From: Mesorhizobium huakuii
GTDB taxonomy: Bacteria > Pseudomonadota > Alphaproteobacteria > Rhizobiales > Rhizobiaceae
Length of the DNA: 64,000 nt
Reading direction: 5' to 3'
Assembly: GCF_030160235.1 (NCBI RefSeq)
Contig: NZ_BSNY01000055.1
Coordinates: 124,001 to 188,000, forward strand
Below, in pieces: positions 6,976-15,903 of this stretch. Every line of letters begins with the position of its first letter. Position 1 is the stretch's first letter. A program made the position numbers and the translations under genes. Under the pieces are notes generated by a model that searched no databases, was not told where the DNA came from, and saw nothing but the letters and a program-made list of their open reading frames with translations.

Positions 6976-8421
6976 GTGATGCGCCCTGAGACGAAACACG
7001 CCGTGCCGCCGGCCGGCGATATCTGCCGCCTGTCCGCCGTCGAGCTGGCCGGCGCGATCCGCCGCAAGAAACTGTCCGTGCGCGAGGTGATGACGGCCTT
7101 CCTCGATCGCATCGAAGCGGTCAACCCGCTGGTCAACGCCATTGTCTCGCTGCGCGATCGCGGCGATATCCTGCGCGAGGCCGATGCAGCCGATGCCAGG
7201 CAGGCTGGCGCAACCGAAACGCTCTTCGGCCTGCCGATCGCCATCAAGGACCTCGCCTCGACGACCGGGCTAAGGACCTCCTTCGGCTCGCCGATCTTCG
7301 CCGATTTCGTGCCGCAGGAAGATGATTTCTTCGTCGAACGCATCCGCAACGCCGGCGCCATCATCATCGGCAAGACCAATGTTCCCGAATTCGGGCTCGG
7401 ATCCAACACCTACAACAATGTCTTCGGGCCGACGCTGAACGCTTTCGATCCGGCGCTCACCGCCGGCGGCTCGAGCGGCGGCGCGGCGGTGGCGCTGGCG
7501 CTCGACATGGTGCCCGTCGCCGACGGCAGCGACTTCGGCGGCTCGCTACGCAATCCGGCGGGTTGGAACAATGTCTACGGTTTCCGGCCGTCGCAAGGGC
7601 TTGTTCCCGCCGGACCCGATCTTGAGGTCTTCCATGCGCAGATGGGCATCGAGGGCCCGATGGGCCGCAACGTCGCCGACATGGCGCTGCTGCTCGACGT
7701 GCAGGCGGGCTACCATCCGCGGGCGCCCCTGTCCTATGAGAAACCGGGTTCGTTCCTCGAAGGGCTTGCACCGCCCTCGACTGGCGGCCGCATCGCCTGG
7801 CTCGGCGACCTCAGCGGCCATCTGCCGATCGAAGCGGGCATTCTCGATCTGTGCCAGGCAGCACTCGGCCGGTTCGCGGACCAGTCCTTCGCGGTTGAAC
7901 CCTTGCTCCCGGATTTCGATTTCGAAGCGCTGTGGCAGGCCTTCGTCACGCTGCGCCAGGCCAGCAGCGGCTGCGCCCTCAAGATCCACTACGACGACCC
8001 TTCCAGGCGCGGCTTGCTGAAGCCGGAAGCCATCTGGGAAATCGAGAATGCCATGCAGCTGACGGCACCGCAGATCCGCGCGGCCTCGGTCGTGCGCACC
8101 TCCTGGCATCGGATGCTGCTATCGATCTTCGAGCGCTTCGACCTCATCGCGCTGCCCACCGCGCAGGTCTTCCCCTTCGAAGTCGGCTTGCACTGGCCAT
8201 GCGAGGTCGCCGGACGACCGATGGACAGCTATCACCGCTGGATGCAGGTTTCAGCCTTTGCCACGCTTGGCGGCTGCCCGGCGGTCAACGTGCCGGTCGG
8301 CTTCGACGGCAAGGGCCGGCCAATGGGCATGCAGTTGATCGGCCGGCCGCGCGGCGACCTCGCGGTGCTACGGGCCGCCGCGGCCTACGAGGCTATACTG
8401 CCCTGGCCAGCGGGCGCCTGA
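6976..8421 (+). CDS. Amidase (amidase-signature family)
   Basis: A Ser-cisSer-Lys amide hydrolase of 481 residues. Catalytic Lys is K91 (LPIAIKD), the cis-Ser lies in GGSSGGAAVALA (about 166-167), and the nucleophile is S190 in GSDFGGSLRNPAG. Length and motif order are typical of single-chain amidases. GatA is less likely because no gatB or gatC is nearby. The start is GTG at 6976, directly after the rbsK stop; an ATG one codon later is an alternative. It is probably cotranscribed with rbsK. The substrate is unknown. Confidence 0.88.
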   Translation: MMRPETKHAVPPAGDICRLSAVELAGAIRRKKLSVREVMTAFLDRIEAVNPLVNAIVSLRDRGDILREADAADARQAGATETLFGLPIAIKDLASTTGLRTSFGSPIFADFVPQEDDFFVERIRNAGAIIIGKTNVPEFGLGSNTYNNVFGPTLNAFDPALTAGGSSGGAAVALALDMVPVADGSDFGGSLRNPAGWNNVYGFRPSQGLVPAGPDLEVFHAQMGIEGPMGRNVADMALLLDVQAGYHPRAPLSYEKPGSFLEGLAPPSTGGRIAWLGDLSGHLPIEAGILDLCQAALGRFADQSFAVEPLLPDFDFEALWQAFVTLRQASSGCALKIHYDDPSRRGLLKPEAIWEIENAMQLTAPQIRAASVVRTSWHRMLLSIFERFDLIALPTAQVFPFEVGLHWPCEVAGRPMDSYHRWMQVSAFATLGGCPAVNVPVGFDGKGRPMGMQLIGRPRGDLAVLRAAAAYEAILPWPAGA

Positions 8422-8527
8422 CGCTCATACGACGGCGGGGAGCTTCTCGGACACCTTGCGTGGAGGCCGTGGCCATGCATTGATTGTCCCAGTCGCGCCG
8501 CGTCGCCGGCACTCCAAGGGGAAAATC

Positions 8528-9142
8528 ATGTCGCTGGAACTCTACGCCGCCTATGTTCTCGCCTGCATAGTCATCATCCTGGTGCCGGGACCGACGGTCA
8601 CGCTGATCATCGCCAACAGCATCCGCCACGGAACCCGCGCCGGCCTCGCCAATGTCGCCGGCACGCAGGCCGGGCTTGCCATCATGATCGCCATTGTCGG
8701 CATCGGCCTCAACACGCTGATTTCGGGCATGGGCCACTGGTTCGAATGGGTCAGGCTGATCGGTGCCGCCTACCTGATCTGGATGGGCGTGCAGATGTTC
8801 CGCTCCAAGGGCACGCTGAATGCCGACGGAACGGCCAGGAAGCCGCGCGGCGGCTTCTTCCTGCAGGGCCTGCTGGTGGCGCTGAGCAACCCCAAGACCC
8901 TGGTGTTCTTCGGCGCCTTCTTTCCGCAGTTCATCGCGCCGCAGGGCAACTACTCGCTGCAGATCGTCGTCATGGGCCTCACCGCCATGATCTTCGCCGC
9001 CATGTCGGATTCGACCTACGCGCTCGCCGCCGGCCGCGCCGGGCGCCTGTTGTCGGCCAGCCGCATCAAGCTCATGTCCAGGATCAGCGGCAGTTTTCTG
9101 GTCGGCGGCGGCCTGTGGCTGGCGTTTTCGAGGTCGAAGTAA
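8528..9142 (+). CDS. LysE/RhtB-family amino-acid exporter
   Basis: A 204-residue inner-membrane protein with about six hydrophobic segments and the family's N-terminal pattern LVPGPTVTLIIANSIRHGTRAGLANVAG. It also has GAAYLIWMGVQMFRSKG and LSNPKTLVFFGAFFPQFI. Members export amino acids or homoserine-like compounds. The start at 8528 has AAGGGGA 5-12 bases upstream; longer frames read back through non-coding DNA. It is separated from the amidase by 106 bp, so is probably its own unit. It is followed by a repeat element. Confidence 0.9.
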   Translation: MSLELYAAYVLACIVIILVPGPTVTLIIANSIRHGTRAGLANVAGTQAGLAIMIAIVGIGLNTLISGMGHWFEWVRLIGAAYLIWMGVQMFRSKGTLNADGTARKPRGGFFLQGLLVALSNPKTLVFFGAFFPQFIAPQGNYSLQIVVMGLTAMIFAAMSDSTYALAAGRAGRLLSASRIKLMSRISGSFLVGGGLWLAFSRSK

Positions 9143-9148
9143 CGCCTT

Positions 9149-9297
9149 ACCTTCCCCCCCTTGTGGGGGAAGGTGGATCGGCGCGCAGCGCCGAGACGGT
9201 TGAGGGGTGGGTGACAGAGTGAGGCGTTGGCGTTCCCTGGAACCCCCTCATCCGACCTCGCTTCGCGAGGCCACCTTCTCCCCTTGGGGGAGAAGGT
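9149..9297. repeat. Compound inverted-repeat element between convergent genes
   Basis: Three hairpins in 149 bp: ACCTTCCCCC/GGGGGAAGGT (9149-9174), CCTCG/CGAGG (9256-9270) and ACCTTCTCCCC/GGGGAGAAGGT (9273-9297). The first and third carry near-identical arms, so the whole element is also an imperfect long inverted repeat (GAGGGGTGGGTG near 9203 against ACCCCCTCATCC near 9242). It lies between the LysE gene and the convergent nucleoside hydrolase. I recall similar sequences dispersed in Mesorhizobium genomes. It may double as a terminator. Confidence 0.75.
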
Positions 9298-9308
9298 AAA
9301 AAGCCCCC

Positions 9309-10250
9309 CTAAAGCCGCCCCAGCCGCTCCACCAGCAGGGCGAAGAAGCCGTCATGGTCGATGTCGCGCATCACCATGGCGTTCTTTTCCCGCTTGGTGA
9401 CACCCCACCAGTCGATCACGGTCATGCCCATGGTCAGTTCCGAGGCGGTCTCCACGCTGACATTGCAGTTGCGGCCCTTGAACAGCTCGGGCTTCAGGAG
9501 ATAGGCGATGACGCAGGGGTCGTGCAGCGGGCCGCCATCAGTGCCGTATTTGCCCTCGTCGTAGCGCTCGAAGAATTCCAGCATCTCGGCGGTCGCGATG
9601 CCGACCTTGGTGCCGAGCGCGCGGAAGGCCTGCGTGCGCTTGGTGGTGGTCAGCGCCTTGTGGGTGACGTCGAGCGGCATCATCACGATCGGGATGCCGG
9701 ACTTGAACACCAGATCGGCGGCCTGCGGATCGACATAGATGTTGAACTCGGCCGCGGGCGTGACATTGCCGCCCTCGAAGAAGCCGCCGCCCATCAGCAC
9801 GATTTCCTTGATGCGCGGGGCGATGCGCGGTTCACGGATCAGCGCCAGCGCGATGTTGGTCAGCGGTCCGAGCGGGCAGAGCGTGATGGTGCCGCTCTCC
9901 TCCTTCATCAGCGTCTCGACGATGAAGTCGACGGCATACTGCTCCTGCAGTTTCATCGTCGGTTCGGGCAGCTGCGGGCCGTTGAGGCCGGTCTTGCCAT
10001 GCACTTCCTCGGCGGTGACCAGTGTGCGCGCCAGGGGCCGGATAGCGCCGGCATAGACCTTGATCTCCGGTCGGCCGGCCAGTTCGCAGATCTTGCGGGC
10101 ATTCTTTTCGGTAAGCTTCAGCGGCACGTTGCCGGCAACGGCGGTGATGCCGACGATCTCCAGTTCGCTGCTGCCGAGCGCCAAGAGAATGGCGACGGCA
10201 TCGTCCTGGCCGGGATCGGTGTCGATGATGATCTTGCGTGGTTGGGGCAT
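9309..10250 (-). CDS. Inosine-uridine preferring nucleoside hydrolase
   Basis: Hydrolyses the N-glycosidic bond of nucleosides to base and ribose. It is 313 residues with the metal-binding N-terminal signature IIIDTDPGQDDAVAILLAL (the DxDxGxDD motif binding Ca2+ and ribose). Other conserved parts are AEFNIYVDPQAAD and the C-terminal active-site HDPCVIAYLL. I set the start at 10250, where AGGAA precedes the ATG; the frame extends to 10346 without further similarity. Ribose released here could feed the ribokinase at 6070, although the two genes are on opposite strands and not in one operon. Confidence 0.92.
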   Translation of the reverse strand: MPQPRKIIIDTDPGQDDAVAILLALGSSELEIVGITAVAGNVPLKLTEKNARKICELAGRPEIKVYAGAIRPLARTLVTAEEVHGKTGLNGPQLPEPTMKLQEQYAVDFIVETLMKEESGTITLCPLGPLTNIALALIREPRIAPRIKEIVLMGGGFFEGGNVTPAAEFNIYVDPQAADLVFKSGIPIVMMPLDVTHKALTTTKRTQAFRALGTKVGIATAEMLEFFERYDEGKYGTDGGPLHDPCVIAYLLKPELFKGRNCNVSVETASELTMGMTVIDWWGVTKREKNAMVMRDIDHDGFFALLVERLGRL

Positions 10251-10408
10251 TTCAATTCCTTGTTTGGGGGCCGTGAACTCACCGGATCGATCGCACGCCT
10301 GAAGGACGACCGCAGCGCTTCTCCTTGCATCCGCGCGTCGTTTCAAGCGCCATGTCGATTATTCCTGTGAGTCCAAGGCCTGGTCTTTTTGGGCGGGTCT
10401 TGTGGTGG

Positions 10409-10437
10409 CTTGAACTTGGTCGCGGGGCGGACCATAT
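10409..10437 (+). promoter_or_regulatory. Sigma-70 type promoter of the small heat-shock gene
   Basis: CTTGAA (10409-10414), 17 bp, CCATAT (10432-10437). This closely resembles the rhizobial housekeeping consensus CTTGAC-N17-CTATAT. It would start transcription near 10444, leaving a leader of about 62 nt. Confidence 0.6.
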
Positions 10438-10443
10438 CAAGGC

Positions 10444-10505
10444 CATCGGGAAAAATGCCATCCGGGTTTTTCCAGTTTATGTCGCTCTTGAGAGGACAGT
10501 GTAAC
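10444..10505 (+). promoter_or_regulatory. ROSE-like RNA thermometer in the hsp20 leader
   Basis: The leader can form two hairpins. The first pairs GGAAAAA (10449-10455) with TTTTTCC (10467-10473). The second, 10479-10500, folds ATGTC-G-CTCT onto AGAG-GAC, which buries the GAGAGGA ribosome-binding site and leaves a bulged G inside TCGCT. ROSE elements of rhizobial small heat-shock genes are known for exactly this U-(U/C)-G-C-U motif opposite the Shine-Dalgarno with a bulged G. The position directly before an Hsp20 gene agrees. Folding was judged by eye. Confidence 0.68.
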
Positions 10506-10931
10506 ATGAGCCGAATGACGCCTTTCTCCAGCCCGCTTCTCCTTGGTTTCGACGCCATGGAAAAGACCTTGGAGCGTCTGGCGAAGTCCGGTGACAGCTA
10601 CCCTCCCTACAACATCGAGCGCCTCAGCGGCGCCGACGGCAAGGCCGAAAGGCTGCGCATCACGCTCGCCGTCGCCGGTTTCGCCGAAAGCGATCTCGAT
10701 GTGACAACGGAGGAAAACCAGCTGGTCGTGCGCGGCCGTCAGACCGACGACACCGAGCGCGAATTCCTTCATCGCGGCATCGCCGCGCGCCAGTTCCAAC
10801 GCTGTTTCGTGCTGGCCGACGGCATGCGCGTGATCGCGGCGGAGCTGAAGAACGGCCTTTTGTCGATCGACCTCGATCGCCCGGAGTCCGAACGGCTGGT
10901 ACGGAAAATAAATATATCGGTGAAAGACTGA
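10506..10931 (+). CDS. Hsp20/IbpA-type small heat-shock protein
   Basis: An ATP-independent chaperone that holds unfolding proteins. It has 141 residues: a short N-terminal arm (PFSSPLLLGFDAMEKTLERL) and an alpha-crystallin domain (about 35-130). The domain contains YNIERL, LRITLAVAGFAESDLDV, ENQLVVRGRQ and FLHRGIAARQFQRCF. The conserved A-x-x-x-n-G-L strand appears as AAELKNGLLSIDL. The start at 10506 follows the probable ROSE thermometer, so translation should rise with temperature. The DUF1150 gene follows 64 bp later with its own ribosome-binding site; the pair commonly occurs together in rhizobia. Confidence 0.9.
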   Translation: MSRMTPFSSPLLLGFDAMEKTLERLAKSGDSYPPYNIERLSGADGKAERLRITLAVAGFAESDLDVTTEENQLVVRGRQTDDTEREFLHRGIAARQFQRCFVLADGMRVIAAELKNGLLSIDLDRPESERLVRKINISVKD

Positions 10932-10995
10932 TCTTCACCGATGGCTCTCATGCGGGATGGCCTTGAGCGGCGTCCTCGCGCCAAGGAGGCTTGAA

Positions 10996-11253
10996 ATGAC
11001 CAGAACTGACGAGAATATCACCATGACCAGCGGTGAATTCGCCCATCTCGGCGAAGGCTCGGTCGCTTATCTGCGCAAGGTCTCGAGCGACGACCTGCTC
11101 GGCCGCTTCCCGAACATCGGTGAAATCGCGCCCGGCCTGGAATTGTGGGCGCTGTTTGCCGCCAATGGCCAGCCGATCCTGCTTTCCGACGCGCGTGATC
11201 GCGCACTGGCCGGCGCCATGGAAAACGACCTGACCACCGTCGCCATTCACTAA
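10996..11253 (+). CDS. DUF1150 family protein
   Basis: A small soluble protein of 85 residues of unknown function, found in alphaproteobacteria next to small heat-shock genes. Visible family features are FAHLGEGSVAYLRKV and ELWALFAANGQPILLSDARDRAL. The start at 10996 has AAGGAGG 6 bases upstream; a longer frame from 10957 is less likely. It is probably cotranscribed with hsp20, which points to a stress role, but that is context only. Confidence 0.85.
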   Translation: MTRTDENITMTSGEFAHLGEGSVAYLRKVSSDDLLGRFPNIGEIAPGLELWALFAANGQPILLSDARDRALAGAMENDLTTVAIH

Positions 11254-11277
11254 AAGCGACCGGTTGGCAGAAACGAA

Positions 11278-11300
11278 AAGGGCCGCTCCCGGCGGCCCTT
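11278..11300. terminator. Bidirectional terminator between DUF1150 and ptsN
   Basis: AAGGGCCGC (11278-11286) and GCGGCCCTT (11292-11300) form a 9-bp stem with a 5-nt loop. It is preceded by GAAA and followed at a short distance by CTTTT, so it can act on both converging transcripts. Confidence 0.7.
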
Positions 11301-11323
11301 GGCAGTCTTTTCAAAATCCAGCT

Positions 11324-11788
11324 TCAGGCGGCGTGCGAGGCCTGCGTGTCCGACAACAGCGCGTGGATCGCCGTGGCGTCACGCGTCCCCCTGATCTTGG
11401 CCACCGTGTCGGCGTCGCGCAGAACGCGCGCGATGCGCGACAAGGCCTTCAGATGATCGGCGCCCGCCCCTTCCGGCGCCAGGAGCAGAAACACCAGGTC
11501 GACAGGCTGGTCGTCCAGCGACTCGAAATCGACCGGCGTTTCCAGCCGGGCGAAAACACCGGCGATGCGCTTCACGCCGGCGAGCTTGCCATGCGGAATG
11601 GCGATGCCATTGCCGACGCCCGTCGAGCCCAGCCGCTCGCGCTGCAGGATGGTGTCGAACACTTCCCTCTCCGGAATGCCCGAAATCGCCGCCGCCCGTT
11701 CGGAAAGCAATTGCAGAAGCTGCTTCTTGGAGTTCGCCTTCAACGCCGGCAAAATTGCCGGAACGCTGATAAGATCGCTCAGATCCAT
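11324..11788 (-). CDS. ptsN: PTS IIA-Ntr regulatory protein
   Basis: Phospho-acceptor protein of the nitrogen PTS, regulating potassium transport and nitrogen/carbon balance rather than sugar uptake. It has 154 residues of the EIIA-fructose/mannitol fold. The phosphorylated histidine is in GNGIAIPHGKLAGV. DLVFLLLAPEGAGADHLKAL and LRDADTVAKI are the usual family segments. It is last in the lptC-lptA-lptB-rpoN-hpf-ptsN arrangement typical of proteobacteria, 58 bp after hpf. It shares a terminator with the convergent DUF1150 gene. Confidence 0.94.
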   Translation of the reverse strand: MDLSDLISVPAILPALKANSKKQLLQLLSERAAAISGIPEREVFDTILQRERLGSTGVGNGIAIPHGKLAGVKRIAGVFARLETPVDFESLDDQPVDLVFLLLAPEGAGADHLKALSRIARVLRDADTVAKIRGTRDATAIHALLSDTQASHAA

Positions 11789-11846
11789 GCTTGAAAATCC
11801 CTTGTTCGCCTGCCGTGGCCAGTCCCCACCCCTCGTGCGGCTGGCT

Positions 11847-12431
11847 TTATCCCTGTGCGACCTTGGTCGTGGACGGGTCGATCCAGCCAATGTTTCCGTC
11901 GGGCCGGCGATAGACGATATTGAGATGATCGGTTCCGGCGTTGCGGAAAACGAACACCGGACTGTCCTTGGTATCGAGCTCGATGACCGCAGAGGCCACC
12001 GACATGGTCTTCAGCGTCATGGTTGATTCGGCGACGATGGCCGGCGCGAAATCCTCCGGGATCTCCTCGTCGTCATCGGCAAGCGGCGCCATCACCGTGT
12101 AGGCGATGTCGGTCAGTTCGCCATTGGCATTGCCCGAATTGTGCGATTTGAGACGGCGCTTGTAGCGCCGAAGCCGGGTCTCCAGCCGATCGGCCGCGGC
12201 CTCGAAGGCCAGCGTCGGATCCTGGGCGTCGCCCGTGGCCTGCAGCGAGGCGCCGGAATCCAGCCGGATCATGCAATCCGCCGAATAGCGCGAGCCCGAT
12301 TTGATGACGGTGACGTGTCCCGCAAAGCCGCGATCGAAATATTTGCCGATCGCTTCGCCGACACGATCGTTGATGCGTGTGCGGAACGCATCGCCGATAT
12401 CCATGTGTTTTCCCGATATGCGCAGATTCAT
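11847..12431 (-). CDS. hpf: Ribosome hibernation-promoting factor, long form
   Basis: Binds 30S subunits and drives dimerisation into inactive 100S ribosomes in stationary phase or stress. It has 194 residues: an N-terminal HPF/YfiA domain (about 1-105, MNLRISGKHMDIGDAFRTRI) with a basic end LETRLRRYKRRLKSH. An acidic linker (ADDDEEIPEDFAP) leads to the C-terminal dimerisation domain (about 135-190, SVASAVIELDTKDSPVFVFRN and GNIGWIDP). The two-domain architecture marks the long form. It is 267 bp downstream of rpoN on the same strand and may have its own promoter there. Confidence 0.95.
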   Translation of the reverse strand: MNLRISGKHMDIGDAFRTRINDRVGEAIGKYFDRGFAGHVTVIKSGSRYSADCMIRLDSGASLQATGDAQDPTLAFEAAADRLETRLRRYKRRLKSHNSGNANGELTDIAYTVMAPLADDDEEIPEDFAPAIVAESTMTLKTMSVASAVIELDTKDSPVFVFRNAGTDHLNIVYRRPDGNIGWIDPSTTKVAQG

Positions 12432-12698
12432 CTGAAAACTGACCTTCCTTGCTCAGGCTTCAAACTGGCCCGAGTTTATACTCGTGATCCGTGCGCACAA
12501 GCTTTGCGGCGTCACTCGCGCCGATTTAAATCCGAACTTTCCGGTTGATCACAAGCCGCCTTTTTGACCGTCCCGAGGCCATTGTCGTGACGGACCATCC
12601 GCTAGCGGGCATCGGGCCCGTCTCATGCGGGCGGGCTTCTAGCCACTTCCCCGCGGCTTGTCAATGAAGCTCGAAAGCTGTGGAAAATCGTAAGCCCC

Positions 12699-14225
12699 CT
12701 AGCGCCCGGCGCTGGCGAGCGCCCGCTTCTCGCGCCGGCGCTGCACCGACGACGGAATATTCATGCCTTCCCGATACTTGGCCACCGTACGCCGGGCGAT
12801 ATCGACGCCACTTTCCTTGAGCATGTCGACGATCGCGTCATCCGAAAGGACATCGACGGGTTTCTCCTCGTCGATCAGCTGCTTGATGCGGTCACGCACC
12901 GCTTCCGAGGAATGCGCGTCGCCGCCGCCCGACGCGGCGATCGAGGCGGTGAAGAAATAGCGCAGTTCGAACACGCCGCGCGGCGTCAGCATGTATTTGT
13001 TGGCGGTGACGCGGCTGACGGTCGATTCGTGCATGCCGATGGCATCGGCGACCGTGCGCAGATTGAGCGGCTTCAGCTGACGCACGCCATGGACCAGGAA
13101 CGCATCCTGCTGGCGCACGATTTCCGAGGCCACTTTGAGGATCGTCTTTGCCCGCTGGTCGAGGCTGCGCGTCAGCCAGTTGGCGTTCTGCAGGCATTCG
13201 GCGAGGAAATCCTTTTCCGCCTGGTTCTTCGCATGCGGCGACACCTGGGCGAAATAGATATGGTCCACCAGCACGCGCGGCAGTGTTTCGGCATTGAGTT
13301 CGACGGTCCAGCTGCCGTCATTGGCCGCGCGCACCTCGACATCGGCGACGATGGCGTCGCTGGCGCCGCCCGAAAACGCCATGCCCGGGCGCGGATCGAG
13401 GGCCCGGATCTCTGCCAGCATGTCGAGCAGATCCTCTTCGTCGACGCCGCAGATCCGCTTCAGCGTCTGGAAATCACGCCGCGCCAAAAGCTCGAGATTG
13501 GCGACCAGGGCCTTCATCGCCGGGTCGAACCGGTCACGCGCCGCAAGCTGCAGCGAAAGACATTCGGCAAGATCGCGGGCGAACAGGCCGGTCGGCTCGA
13601 AGGTCTGGCACACCGCCAGCACCTTGGCGACGCTCGCTGCGTCGGTGCCCAGACGCGCGGCGATCTCCTCGAAATCGGCCCTGACATAGCCGGCCTCGTC
13701 CAGGCCATCTGCGAGTTCGCCGGCGATCAACCGCGCCGCGGGATCGACGAAGGCGAGCGCGATCTGCTCGCCGACATGGTCGCGCAAGGTGATGGCGCTC
13801 GCAGCCATGTCGCCGGCGTCGAGTCCCTCGGACGAGGAACCGCCGCCATTGCCGGAAGCCGATTTCCATTGCGCAGTCAGGTCGGGCCCGAGCCGCTCGC
13901 TGGTGCCGGGATCGTCGGGAAACAGGTTTTCCAGCGACGTATCGAGTTTCTCCGAGATCGCCTCGGCGCTCCACCCCGCCTCGTTCTCGAACCAGTCGCC
14001 CTCGGCGGCCGCTTGCGGCTCTGCCTCGATCTTCTGCGCCTGGTCGCTCGCGGCGTCATCCTGCGGCTCGGCGCGCTCCAGAAGCGGGTTGCGCTCGATC
14101 TCCTCGTCGATGAAGTGCTCGAGTTCGACATGGGTGAACTGCAACAGCCGAATCGACTGCATCAGCTGCGGCGTCATCACCAGCGACTGCGATTGTCGAA
14201 GCTGTAGTTTCGCCGCCAACGCCAT
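12699..14225 (-). CDS. rpoN: RNA polymerase sigma-54 factor
   Basis: Directs RNA polymerase to -24/-12 promoters that need an AAA+ activator; in rhizobia it serves nitrogen fixation, dicarboxylate transport and nitrogen assimilation. It has 508 residues. Region I (1-50) is Gln/Leu-rich (LQLRQSQSLVMTPQLMQSIRLLQ), region II is acidic (about 55-140), and the core-binding and helix-turn-helix domains include TVADAIGMHESTVSRVTANKY. The diagnostic RpoN box ARRTVAKYRE is near residue 482. It lies downstream of lptB with a 260-bp gap that probably holds its promoter. Confidence 0.97.
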   Translation of the reverse strand: MALAAKLQLRQSQSLVMTPQLMQSIRLLQFTHVELEHFIDEEIERNPLLERAEPQDDAASDQAQKIEAEPQAAAEGDWFENEAGWSAEAISEKLDTSLENLFPDDPGTSERLGPDLTAQWKSASGNGGGSSSEGLDAGDMAASAITLRDHVGEQIALAFVDPAARLIAGELADGLDEAGYVRADFEEIAARLGTDAASVAKVLAVCQTFEPTGLFARDLAECLSLQLAARDRFDPAMKALVANLELLARRDFQTLKRICGVDEEDLLDMLAEIRALDPRPGMAFSGGASDAIVADVEVRAANDGSWTVELNAETLPRVLVDHIYFAQVSPHAKNQAEKDFLAECLQNANWLTRSLDQRAKTILKVASEIVRQQDAFLVHGVRQLKPLNLRTVADAIGMHESTVSRVTANKYMLTPRGVFELRYFFTASIAASGGGDAHSSEAVRDRIKQLIDEEKPVDVLSDDAIVDMLKESGVDIARRTVAKYREGMNIPSSVQRRREKRALASAGR

Positions 14226-14485
14226 GGTTCGGTTTCAAACGCCTCCTCTACGCGTCCGGACTTGCCGGAAATGAATTTCGCGGCCGGTCATAGAAACTGG
14301 CCCGGCTTTTGCTTGTCAAGGCAAAGCCTAGCAAAAGCCGCTTACCGGAGCGTTATCTCGGAGCAAAATCGCGGAAAATCAGCCCGCGACACGCAAAAAA
14401 TCGTGCCAGGAAACAAATTTCACGCCCAAGGCAATTTTAGGACAGATGGCTACGGTTTCGGTCCGGCATCGCGCGGGAGAAAAAA

Positions 14486-15304
14486 TCAGAGCGTAAAACC
14501 CTCGCCGAGATAAAGCCGCCGCACATCGGGGTTTGCCACCACTTCGTCGGCGCGGCCATGGGTCAGCACCTGGCCGGCATGGATGATGTAGGCACGGTCG
14601 ATCAGCCCAAGCGTCTCGCGCACATTGTGGTCGGTGATGAGGACACCGATGCCGCGCGCCGTCAAATGGCGCACCAGTTGCTGGATATCGGCGACGGCGA
14701 TCGGATCGATACCGGCGAAGGGCTCGTCGAGCAGCATGTAGGCCGGACGTGTCGCCAGCGCGCGTGCGATTTCCAGCCGCCGCCGCTCGCCGCCGGAGAG
14801 CGACATGGATGGCGCCTTGCGCAGATGGCTGATGTGGAATTCCTCGAGCAGCTCATCGAGATTGCGCTCGCGCACCTTGTGGTCCTTTTCGACCACTTCG
14901 AGCACCGCGCGGATATTCTGCTCGACATTGAGGCCGCGGAAGATCGACGCCTCCTGCGGCAGATAGCCGATGCCGAGGCGCGCACGGCGGTACATCGGCA
15001 TGGAGGTGACATCGAAGCCGTCGATCTCGATGGTGCCTTCATCCACCGGCACCAGGCCGGTAACCATGTAGAAACAGGTCGTCTTGCCGGCGCCGTTGGG
15101 GCCAAGGAGCCCGACGGCCTCGCCGGCACGCACGCCAAGCGTGACGCCGCTGACGACCTTGCGGCCCTTGTAGCTCTTGGTCAGGCCCTTGGCGATCAAG
15201 GTTCCCTTGAACTTCGTCTTGTCGACGGTGATCGTGGCCGGAGCCGAAACCTTGGCTGCGGCGCGTCCCGGAAGACGCGCCGTCAGCGATGACAGGCTGG
15301 CCAT
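14486..15304 (-). CDS. lptB: LPS export ABC transporter ATP-binding protein
   Basis: ATPase of the LptB2FG complex that extracts lipopolysaccharide from the inner membrane. It has 272 residues, with an extra N-terminal tail of about 30 residues compared with E. coli LptB (241). Walker A is GPNGAGKTT, the signature [15 protein letters not shown], and Walker [14 protein letters not shown]. The H-loop is [10 protein letters not shown]. The start at 15304 overlaps the lptA stop as ATGA, showing coupling. The lptF and lptG genes are not in the window. Confidence 0.96.
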   Translation of the reverse strand: MASLSSLTARLPGRAAAKVSAPATITVDKTKFKGTLIAKGLTKSYKGRKVVSGVTLGVRAGEAVGLLGPNGAGKTTCFYMVTGLVPVDEGTIEIDGFDVTSMPMYRRARLGIGYLPQEASIFRGLNVEQNIRAVLEVVEKDHKVRERNLDELLEEFHISHLRKAPSMSLSGGERRRLEIARALATRPAYMLLDEPFAGIDPIAVADIQQLVRHLTARGIGVLITDHNVRETLGLIDRAYIIHAGQVLTHGRADEVVANPDVRRLYLGEGFTL

Positions 15305-15903
15305 CAGGGGTTCGTCGCTCCCGCCTTTGGCGCATCCGATTTCGGCGGAGTCATCGACATGATGACACGTCCCCCGCAACCATCGACGTTCGCCAGGCCA
15401 GTCTTCATCTGCACGGTCAGCTTGCAGCCCTTGAGCACGTTCGGGCCTTGCGACAGCACCACTTCCTTGCCGGACAGGACCAGCACCTGCGTCTTCATGT
15501 CGAAGGTGCCATTGTCGCCGGTCGCAACCTGGTCATCCGACTTGATGTAAACCTTGCTGCTGACTTCGAGATGATCGATGTTGGCGGAACCGGTCATCGC
15601 GGCACCCGCCGCTTCGGTACCCTTGGCGGCCGCTTTTGGATCCTTGACATAATAGACCATCATCTTGCCGGCCTTGAGCAGGGTTGGCCCCTGGACGACG
15701 GTGACGTTGCCGGTGAACACGGCGACGTTCTCAGCCTGCCGCACCTCCAGCTTGTCGCTTTCGATCTGGATTGGCTTGTCGCCGGACAATTTGAGCCCGG
15801 ACACCTGGCTGCTGGCACCCGACTGCGCCAGCGACGGCACAAGGCCCAGCAGGAGCAGCGCCGAAGTTGCGGCCGCAAGCCGTGTCGAACTATTGTGCCA
15901 CAT
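15304..15903 (-). CDS. lptA: LPS transport periplasmic protein LptA
   Basis: Forms the periplasmic beta-jellyroll bridge that carries LPS from LptC to LptD. It has 199 residues with a signal peptide ([18 protein letters not shown]) and the OstA-like repeat pattern [25 protein letters not shown] second strand set is [22 protein letters not shown]. It overlaps lptC by 14 bp upstream and lptB by 4 bp downstream. Confidence 0.93.
   Translation of the reverse strand: MWHNSSTRLAAATSALLLLGLVPSLAQSGASSQVSGLKLSGDKPIQIESDKLEVRQAENVAVFTGNVTVVQGPTLLKAGKMMVYYVKDPKAAAKGTEAAGAAMTGSANIDHLEVSSKVYIKSDDQVATGDNGTFDMKTQVLVLSGKEVVLSQGPNVLKGCKLTVQMKTGLANVDGCGGRVIMSMTPPKSDAPKAGATNP

Noticed and set aside
12912-14207. 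431-codon plus-strand frame opposite rpoN
   Set aside because: RpoN is unmistakable on the other strand (RpoN box, region I); the antisense translation is low-complexity Arg/His-rich.
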